Both the position numbers and the translations under genes were made by a program. A DNA stretch of 30,475 bases from Trichomonas tenax (Eukaryota > Parabasalia > Trichomonadida > Trichomonadidae): positions 1 to 30,475 of the forward strand of contig JALKBU010000622.1 of NCBI GenBank assembly GCA_023091735.1. The letters run 5' to 3'. Below the pieces are notes generated by a model. It saw nothing but the letters and a program-made list of their open reading frames with translations, searched no databases and was not told where the DNA came from. How positions within the stretch are numbered: position 1 is the first letter of the stretch; each line of letters starts with the position of its first letter. This document shows positions 19,257 through 26,409 of this stretch, in pieces.

Positions 19257-19507
19257 AGATTTTTAGATTTTTTTGTTTTGTTTAGTTTTATAAAATTAGT
19301 TTTTATGTTTGATTGTTCTCACTGTCTACAAATTTATTGAATATTTCGATAATAAAAGAAAAATAAAAATATATCGATGATTATTTCATTAATAACATTG
19401 GAATGCATTATTATTCGCTTTAAAAATGAAAATTTTGTATGATTTGTTGTTGATGATGTTCATTTCTTATTTGTTTTCCATCGAAATTTAACATCAAAAA
19501 ATAAAAT
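19257..19507 (+). promoter_or_regulatory. Spacer between BEACH gene and armadillo-like gene
   Basis: This 251-base AT-rich spacer holds the BEACH gene 3' end and the promoter of the next gene. Just after the stop the sequence is T-rich. Before the ATG at 19508, the nearest TCA (in ACATCAAAAAATAAAAT) is followed by A rather than a pyrimidine, so it is not a good Inr match. Confidence 0.3.
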
Positions 19508-20893
19508 ATGGAAGAATTCAAAATTGAAGATAAAAATAAACGTACACATGTAAGTATAGACAAAATGCAAGAAATTGAAGATGATTCTCAAGAAAATTTA
19601 ATTCAATATCCAGATTCACAAACTATAGAAGAAATTAATAGATTATTAGATCATATTTATTCTAAATCTTTCGAACATATTCCTATTTTAGTCAAAATAT
19701 GTTTGCAATACCCATATCACGTTATTAATCAGTTAATTCCAGTTAAATTCATTGGAAAGATAGGTGAAGCGCTTTTAAACAGAGAACTGAGTGAAGATAT
19801 CGTTCTTGATTCGATATATCTCTTTTCTTTGGCCTCAAAACCACGAGAAATCATTTGCAACTATATTTTAAGTTCTGAGTTGATTGATTTGATTATTTCC
19901 ATCATTTCAAACAATTTGCAGCTGATAAAGTACGGATTGATCGGAATCGTCAACATTTATCGAACAGACACGCGAAAATTCCACAAAATCATTTTAAATT
20001 CGTCTTTGTTTCCTTTTATTTTCTCGTTATTCGAAAATGATGTTTCTCGACCTATTGCAAGGATTTGCGTTGATTTATTTTCAGCATCTGTTGAAATAAG
20101 TCGCGTAGATATGGTTCCTAATGCTGTTCAACTCGCTTCAAAAATAATTAACTGTGGATTTCCTGAAATATTTTCTCATTTTTTAATCACTTTAGGAGAA
20201 CGATTTTCCGTGAGAACAACAGCAAATATATTTTTAGAGACAGAAATATTTCAGATAATTTTTAGTGTCATTGATACTCATTTAACTTCATTCCAACAGA
20301 ACCCTGAAGAACAGAAACTTCACGAGTTAATGATATCATCAGCATTACTTCCTTTATGCGCAATTTATGATATCGATGATGTTGATTTTGTTACGAGATT
20401 AATAAGGAAAGGAATCGTTGACATATTGAATAGAGTAATAACAATTGATTGTTCAGTGCTCCAAAATATAGCAATCAGTCTCCTTGATAAATCAATGATG
20501 GTTGAACAGCCGATTTTAGATCACATCGTGACACAAAACATTATAAATATAATTTGCGATGATGCGCAAAAAGGAGCATTTGAATCTCGCAAAACTTTCG
20601 TTATATTCATGTGCAACATTATTGCTTCTATACATACAAAGGAATTGATTGATTCTATCTGGAATATATTCGTTCCTCCTCTGTTCATGTTTTTGGAGGC
20701 AGATGATGTTGAAACAATAATTCCTATTTGCAATGCTCTTTCTGTTATTTTGCAATCGATTCCTGAAAGTTTGGAGCTATTTCATGAATGCAATGCTGAT
20801 GATATCATTTCTTCTCTTCTTGACACACTTGAAAGTCAACCGCAAATCGAAGCATGTTCATCTTTACTTGATTTATTATCACCAAATGAATAA
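19508..20893 (+). CDS. Armadillo/HEAT-like solenoid protein, 461 aa
   Basis: The protein is a chain of short hydrophobic helices from about residue 40 to the end (ILVKICLQYPYHVINQLI, SELIDLIISIISNNLQ, IPICNALSVILQSIPES), typical of armadillo/HEAT folds. The first 40 residues are charged and probably disordered. They contain NKRTHVSIDKMQEIEDD, faintly like an importin-beta-binding segment, so a very diverged importin-alpha relative is one option. The canonical armadillo signature residues of importin-alpha (regular Trp-Asn pairs) are absent, so I do not claim that role. It has neither signal peptide nor membrane segment. The ATG at 19508 is the first in frame. The gene converges tightly on the next gene, with stops 56 bases apart. 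Confidence 0.7.
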   Translation: MEEFKIEDKNKRTHVSIDKMQEIEDDSQENLIQYPDSQTIEEINRLLDHIYSKSFEHIPILVKICLQYPYHVINQLIPVKFIGKIGEALLNRELSEDIVLDSIYLFSLASKPREIICNYILSSELIDLIISIISNNLQLIKYGLIGIVNIYRTDTRKFHKIILNSSLFPFIFSLFENDVSRPIARICVDLFSASVEISRVDMVPNAVQLASKIINCGFPEIFSHFLITLGERFSVRTTANIFLETEIFQIIFSVIDTHLTSFQQNPEEQKLHELMISSALLPLCAIYDIDDVDFVTRLIRKGIVDILNRVITIDCSVLQNIAISLLDKSMMVEQPILDHIVTQNIINIICDDAQKGAFESRKTFVIFMCNIIASIHTKELIDSIWNIFVPPLFMFLEADDVETIIPICNALSVILQSIPESLELFHECNADDIISSLLDTLESQPQIEACSSLLDLLSPNE

Positions 20894-20949
20894 TTTTTTT
20901 TAATAAAATTTTTTTGTTTGAATAATAAATAAAAAAATATAATAAACAT
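20894..20949. terminator. Overlapping 3' ends of convergent genes
   Basis: Just 56 bases lie between the stop codons of the armadillo-like gene (+) and the USP-like gene (-). The stretch is nearly all A and T and has TAAA-type signals readable on both strands (TTTAATAAAATT, AATAAATAAAAA and, on the minus strand, TTTATTA). Transcripts probably overlap at their 3' ends. This is inferred from spacing and composition. Confidence 0.4.
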
Positions 20950-23900
20950 TTATTTCCTTGCAGCAGCAAACTTTGTATAACCAGGAAGTTTGGCTTTGTG
21001 GCAAGCGTGATTGAAGTATTTGTCGTTGAGGATGAACATTCCGCGTCTGGAATCATTGAATAAGGGCTCCACGAATGCCGGGAAGTCCGGCATCTTAGAA
21101 GCGATTTCCTTCGTGTCTTTGATAGTTTGGACAACTGAGTAAATCATATCCGGAGAGATCTTTAGATTCATAATGACGTGAAGAACGTTTTCAACATACT
21201 GAGGCTGGTTGACACCTGGTAATAATGTTCTGCAGACCTCTTCAGGCGCTGGACAGTTCTGAGAGATAAACTTGATCTCGTTCTTGACAACATTGAAGAT
21301 GTGCGGTTTAACAATGATGTCGAGACCGGTCTCAAAGAAAACACCTGCGAAATTGCGGTCATCCTTGAGGCTCTTGAATAGGCTTTGAACGTTAAACTTG
21401 CGGAGGAGAGAAAGAGCAATGAGATAGAAAGCTCTTGTTCTGTTATATCCGCTGAACAAGTTATCGTCCATTTCAACAAGTCTCGAAATTGTTCTGTCTT
21501 GGCTGTTAAGGTCGCTCTTGATTGATTCACCGAAGTGGGAGAATAATATTTGCTTCTCGATATCGATATCTGTGCGTTTGTAGAACAGAAGCTCTGGAAC
21601 GAAAGATGATGAAATTCCTGAAATTCGTGTTGTTTCGTTATCATTGAACTGAACGTAACCTTCTGTAGTGTTATTCTTGACGAATGCGTTGTATTTAGTT
21701 CTGTCGTTCTTTGCGAAAGCGACAACAGCGTGAAGTTCATAAATAGTGTTATCATTGGTGTCCTCAATGAACTCCTTGAAGTCGACTTTCGGCGGAATAC
21801 TCATTGCCTTGATTTCGCTGTCGTTCGTTGGTGGATCTAAGTGGATTGGTAACAGCGGTGGAGCATGTCCCATCTTCCTCTTCTTGCCGTTGACATTGAA
21901 GAATGTGTTAAGGAATGATCTGTAAGCATCGATGAGTCTGACTTCGATTACATCGTAAACATTTTTTCCTCCAATCAAGAATGTCGTTAACTGTCTGACT
22001 GACTGAGGAAACAGAGACAATACTTTCTTGTATATATCTGTAACGCCTTTAACTCCATCCATCTGCTGCGAGAAACTGCTCTTGATCGGCGGCATGTATG
22101 CGAATGCGATGCGGGCTAAATCAAGGGAGAAAGGTGATGGAGGAATCTGTGTTGTCGAAACATAAACAACAGGTAAATATGTAGCCAAAGCGAATATTGT
22201 TGAGTTAAGTGATGGAGAGTCAGCGAATGGTTCGAGCAATGTCCTCTTCAGTGATGATGGTGTTGGCTGTGCTGTGTCGATTGCGTGAAGAAGCGGTCCG
22301 CAGCCCGATTTGTAACGACTGAAGAACAATCTGATTGCTTGATCCGTTCGGAGGTATGGAGGGAAGTCTGGTGACAAGAAGTATCTGACCATATCTGCGT
22401 TGATTTGGGGCAAGTTCGGAAGCAATTCGAATAACATTTCAACGAGCTTTTGTGTGCAACTTCCTGAGTCAATGACCATCTTGAAGCGGCCGTAGACTTC
22501 GATTGCAAGTTCGTCTGTCCACTCTTTGATTTTCTGGATAATTTCTTGCATTGATTCAGCAGTGCAGCACCTCAAACACGCGGAAATACTTGCATTGTCG
22601 TAGTTATCAACGAGCAATGTTTCGACAGCAATCATCGCCAAATCTCTTGTTGTTCCTCTGAATGTCTGAACTAAGTCTCCGATTGTCGCCGGTTTCTCAT
22701 TCGGATACATGCTGAGAGTGAGCTCAAGGAGGTCCTTGTATCCGCACATAATCGCGAAGTCTGCAACAACGTCCAAATTTTGTCTGTTGACATCAATCGG
22801 ACACCTCTTGAACCCCGTGAGAGCGATGTATCTCATGACGTACACATATGCGACATTCTGCGATGCGACGGAGAAAACGTCCAAAAGACATCTAACGCTT
22901 GGTTTGAGTAAAGCAAAGAAAGCATCAGAAGCATTGACGTTTGCGGCATCAAGAATCAATGCTCTTTCGACAATCGAAGCTGATTTGATTTTAGCGATTA
23001 ACTGTTCATCATAAACAAACTGCGGCTTGTTCTGTATCGCGTGCACAGCAATCATTGCCTCTGGCGTCGATTGCAGCTGGTCGTAGAAGTACTTAGGATC
23101 GAATTTGGAGAGATCAAACTTCTTCAAGACGACAGCAAGAATCTTAGAGTTAGGAGTGCGAATGATCATCATCACATCACTCGCGAATTGCTGCGGATTG
23201 ACCATAGCGAAGCCAGAGAAGAATCTCACTGCTAATTTTAAGAAATGAGAGGCTCCGATTGTGTATGACATGAAGAGAGCGTTCCAAATTGCATCCCTGT
23301 GCTTTGGATTCGCTGGTGGATGAGATATTGCGAGATATCCGTTTTCTTCGAGGAAAGCATCGAAAATCAATGAAAGAGAACTGGCTGTCTTTGGTAATGT
23401 CGGTGAAACTTCAAAGACTCTGTCGAAAAATCTGTTGCGAATGAAGTTAAACAGCAAAGGAGAAGCTTCTGATGCTTTAATCACTGCATTTAAGTCTAGA
23501 ACAGGAATTGATGGATGATCGTTGAGTATTTTGATTATTTTGTCGCCGGAAATGACTCTGTTGATGATCCTGAAGATCTTATTCTTGTCTATGAGTTCGA
23601 TATATTCACTTGTTTTACAAACTAAATCAATTGTATCATAGTTCCAGTCTCTGTTGTTATCTAAGAAAATCATCATCGAATTCGTGAAGAATAACTTGAA
23701 TTGATTCAATGAACAAATTTGTATAAAAACATCAACTTCATCGCGTGGCATTAAGAACAAAATCGTGAGTAAGTCATCACCGATAGTCGGAATAGATGAC
23801 GGATCGAGTAATGGAATCAGCTTAAGCATGAATTTGAAGTTTTGTTGAATATTTTCACGCAAATACATATAAACCTCGGCGTAATTCATGACATTTTGGA

Positions 23901-24948
23901 GTATTGGGAACAAATTCTCGATGATATAAGCATTGTTGACAATTTGATGGTAAACAAATTCTTTATCTAAGAAATCTGATGCTTGAAGGTATCTAGTCGT
24001 TGCAATAATAAGATCTGCGATGAGATTTATATCTGTCTGAAGTAACAAATTTAATATTTGTCCACAAATTTTGTCGATTATAGGATGATGATTGTTTTGT
24101 TTTGTGATTTCGACCATTTCTTCGATGATTATCGATGGTTGGTTGGCAGAAGCAGCCGCTGTCAAACAATTGCTATACAACGTCGATGAAATATCCAAAC
24201 ATTGATCTTGAACAGAAATACAGAACATCAATCGTGTCAAATGGATTGCAGAAAAACCTTCATAACGTTCATCATTTTGGTTTCCTAAGTTAGCTGCGAA
24301 CCAAACGCCCAAGAAAAGTCTAAATTTATCTTCCATCGAATTAAAAGATGAATATAGGAACTGAATACAACTGTCAACGTGTGAGAAATCTAGACATTTC
24401 AAGATTGCTGACAACAAAACTGAAAAATAGCCTCTTCGACCAAAATTTTGGCATGTTAACGCAATAAAATCGACACCTGACTCCAATTGTTTGCCAAATA
24501 AGCAGTCATGTGGGTGTGAGATGTAACCCTCCGAGTTTCCGCTCATCAAAGCGTTGTATTGCTCTGATTCCGCTGGTGTAAGGTTTCTAAACTTGGTCAA
24601 AAAGTCGCTTTCACTGAACAGCAGCAGAAGGAGGTCGACATAACCGGCGTTTTCATTGAGTAAATTGTAACCAACGAACTGGATGACGTAAATCGATAAA
24701 ACTCCGACAGCTCCTGGGGAACAGTTCCTGAGCATAAGGACAATCGCCTTTTGGAAGAACTCGTAAAGATAAGGAACTTCGTTTTTAAGCTGCTGGTTCA
24801 ATACTCGTTGAGTTTGAATTTGTTCAAAGAGAGAAGAAAGCCAAGCGTCGAGTTCCTTGACGACGGTTGTCCTCCTCTCTGAAAGGCCCTCTAAAAAGTT
24901 CTCGCAGCGCTCGTGTAAATTCTCGAGATCACGGAGTATTGTGCTCAT
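20950..24948 (-). CDS. USP9X/USP34-like solenoid protein with degenerate, likely inactive USP domain
   Basis: The protein has 1332 residues. Residues 1 to about 950 form a long helical ARM/HEAT-like solenoid, as in the large deubiquitinases USP9X, USP34 and USP24. After it comes a remnant of a ubiquitin-specific protease fold. GVKGVTDIYKKVLSLF (from G965) aligns with the USP Cys box, with Asp971 where the catalytic Cys should be. LPIHL and IPPKVDFKEF (about 1035-1058) resemble the middle of a USP. YELHAVVAFAKNDRTKYNAFV (Y1070 on) matches the His box, with Lys1085 replacing the catalytic His. FND and ELLFYKR (about 1097-1122) match the end of the fold. Roughly half the usual USP domain between the boxes is missing. 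The C-terminal 200 residues are again helical. I infer a pseudo-deubiquitinase, perhaps a ubiquitin-binding scaffold. The USP assignment rests on motif reading only. The ATG at 24946-24948 is the first in frame. Confidence 0.55.
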   Translation of the reverse strand: MSTILRDLENLHERCENFLEGLSERRTTVVKELDAWLSSLFEQIQTQRVLNQQLKNEVPYLYEFFQKAIVLMLRNCSPGAVGVLSIYVIQFVGYNLLNENAGYVDLLLLLFSESDFLTKFRNLTPAESEQYNALMSGNSEGYISHPHDCLFGKQLESGVDFIALTCQNFGRRGYFSVLLSAILKCLDFSHVDSCIQFLYSSFNSMEDKFRLFLGVWFAANLGNQNDERYEGFSAIHLTRLMFCISVQDQCLDISSTLYSNCLTAAASANQPSIIIEEMVEITKQNNHHPIIDKICGQILNLLLQTDINLIADLIIATTRYLQASDFLDKEFVYHQIVNNAYIIENLFPILQNVMNYAEVYMYLRENIQQNFKFMLKLIPLLDPSSIPTIGDDLLTILFLMPRDEVDVFIQICSLNQFKLFFTNSMMIFLDNNRDWNYDTIDLVCKTSEYIELIDKNKIFRIINRVISGDKIIKILNDHPSIPVLDLNAVIKASEASPLLFNFIRNRFFDRVFEVSPTLPKTASSLSLIFDAFLEENGYLAISHPPANPKHRDAIWNALFMSYTIGASHFLKLAVRFFSGFAMVNPQQFASDVMMIIRTPNSKILAVVLKKFDLSKFDPKYFYDQLQSTPEAMIAVHAIQNKPQFVYDEQLIAKIKSASIVERALILDAANVNASDAFFALLKPSVRCLLDVFSVASQNVAYVYVMRYIALTGFKRCPIDVNRQNLDVVADFAIMCGYKDLLELTLSMYPNEKPATIGDLVQTFRGTTRDLAMIAVETLLVDNYDNASISACLRCCTAESMQEIIQKIKEWTDELAIEVYGRFKMVIDSGSCTQKLVEMLFELLPNLPQINADMVRYFLSPDFPPYLRTDQAIRLFFSRYKSGCGPLLHAIDTAQPTPSSLKRTLLEPFADSPSLNSTIFALATYLPVVYVSTTQIPPSPFSLDLARIAFAYMPPIKSSFSQQMDGVKGVTDIYKKVLSLFPQSVRQLTTFLIGGKNVYDVIEVRLIDAYRSFLNTFFNVNGKKRKMGHAPPLLPIHLDPPTNDSEIKAMSIPPKVDFKEFIEDTNDNTIYELHAVVAFAKNDRTKYNAFVKNNTTEGYVQFNDNETTRISGISSSFVPELLFYKRTDIDIEKQILFSHFGESIKSDLNSQDRTISRLVEMDDNLFSGYNRTRAFYLIALSLLRKFNVQSLFKSLKDDRNFAGVFFETGLDIIVKPHIFNVVKNEIKFISQNCPAPEEVCRTLLPGVNQPQYVENVLHVIMNLKISPDMIYSVVQTIKDTKEIASKMPDFPAFVEPLFNDSRRGMFILNDKYFNHACHKAKLPGYTKFAAARK

Positions 24949-25421
24949 AAAAAAAATTTAATTGCTTTCAAAAAAATAATTGAGAGGCAAAAGGTCAACG
25001 GTAAATTATGTCGTTTGCAATGAATTGCGTTGTATTCGTAAATTTAATTTTTTGACAAAACATGTTTATTTTTATGTTTATCTGTCAAATCATAAAATTA
25101 TTTCATAAAAATGCGGACAAAACATCTTCACTTCGAAATTTATATTTTATCGAACAAATTTGTCAAAATTTATAAAATTCATTACAAAAAAGATTTTTAT
25201 AGAGAAAATTTGTCTAATTTGCTATTTTTTAAACGAATAATTAGAATTTTCTAAAAATAAATTATCAAAAACATTTCATAATTGATGTTTAGTATTTTTG
25301 ATCCGAAAAAATCCTTTGTACAATTAATTATATCTAATTTTTGAATGAGCTACTCTTCGAAACGATTCCAAATATCATATTATATTCGAAATTATCTGAT
25401 TTCAGTTTATTTTTTTTATTA
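24949..25421. promoter_or_regulatory. Divergent AT-rich promoter region
   Basis: This 473-base stretch lies between two genes reading away from each other. It is very A/T-rich with repeated small phrases such as GACAAAACAT (about 25055 and 25118), AATTTGTCAAAATTTATAAAATT and AAATTTGTCTAATTTG. A 25-codon ATG frame (25345-25422) ends in TAA overlapping the downstream ATG as TAATG and could be a small upstream frame or chance. Confidence 0.35.
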
Positions 25422-26015
25422 ATGATTGAAGGTGATAAATTATCAAAACCAAACGAAATTCCTCTCTCTTCAACAACAGCGAAACAGTATCTGGAGGAGA
25501 TATACGAACACAAGAACACATTTGGATTAGAAGAAACCAAAAATACGAGAAAATTCGCATTAAAGAAATCTCAATTAAAGGAATTCGTAACTTCCTCACA
25601 AAGATTTAATCTGCAGCAGATTGAGCAGGAGCAGAAGGAAGAGGAAGAAAAGAAGCAAAAGCGGCAGGAAGTTGAAATGTTGCCAACTTTAGTTTTAGAA
25701 AAGATTCCGACACTAAAACTCAATAACATATCAGTCCACGAACAGCAATATCACAGAGATGATGGAGTAAATCGTCTCGATAAGGAAACGCAACATTTAA
25801 TAAATGACTCAGATGAATTCGAAAATAATTTAGCAATGCTTATTAATACTTTGCAATCCGTTGAAACAGCAACAACGAATTGCGAACATTATGCAAAATT
25901 AAATAAAGTTATGAGCGCTGCTGCTCTTCGACAATTGAACCAAATACACGACATACATTCAAACTCCAATTTCCTTACATTTATATGGAACAAAATACTG
26001 GATTGGATACTATAA
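25422..26015 (+). CDS. Hypothetical coiled-coil protein, 197 aa
   Basis: I do not recognise the family. The open frame extends upstream to 25341, but that start is TTG; the first in-frame ATG is at 25422, so I place the start there. Residues about 50-86 are a highly charged helix (QQIEQEQKEEEEKKQKRQEVE) that should form a coiled coil. The C-terminal third is again helical (ENNLAMLINTLQSVETA) and ends in an aromatic amphipathic stretch (FLTFIWNKILDWIL) that could be a protein-binding or membrane-touching helix. No signal peptide is present. Such a layout is common in cytoskeletal or tethering adaptors, but nothing here fixes a function. Confidence 0.55.
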   Translation: MIEGDKLSKPNEIPLSSTTAKQYLEEIYEHKNTFGLEETKNTRKFALKKSQLKEFVTSSQRFNLQQIEQEQKEEEEKKQKRQEVEMLPTLVLEKIPTLKLNNISVHEQQYHRDDGVNRLDKETQHLINDSDEFENNLAMLINTLQSVETATTNCEHYAKLNKVMSAAALRQLNQIHDIHSNSNFLTFIWNKILDWIL

Positions 26016-26409
26016 TTACAAAAAGAATGTTGAAATCACTTCCATAACTTACACACATTGTATCAACTGATATAAGTTCGCTCATATCCTTCGATGCTTA
26101 TATTAGATTAATTCGAATCAAAATAACAAAACAAACAAAAGAGAGACCAAAGCTATTAAAGACATAAATAAATGCTTTGAGTTGGGAATGCATAAAAACA
26201 AAGAATCTTTTCATAAAGATTAATATCAAAACAAATCAAGTTCAATATATGAAAGACTTCATACATCAACCAAAGGTAGTACATTTTTGCATCATGTTAC
26301 GAATAAAACTTTATGCCATTTTATACTATTATAAAATATGAGTAATTTTCAAGAAGAAAATGTAATATTTAAGTTTAAAGTGTAAAAATATTTTGAGACA
26401 GTGTCTAAA
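26016..26409. other. Convergent intergenic region, nothing recognised
   Basis: This 394-base stretch between the coiled-coil gene (+) and glycogen phosphorylase (-) should hold both 3' UTRs. It is AT-rich, without an open frame, repeat or RNA fold that I can support. Confidence 0.4.

Noticed and set aside
21168..21767. 199-codon frame on the same strand as the USP-like gene
   Set aside because: It is an out-of-frame reading of the conserved USP-like coding sequence, Ser/Thr-rich and without a domain.
25341..25421. TTG-started N-terminal extension of the coiled-coil protein
   Set aside because: Eukaryotic initiation at TTG is unlikely when an in-frame ATG lies at 25422 and the extension shows no conserved feature; the real start is taken as 25422.
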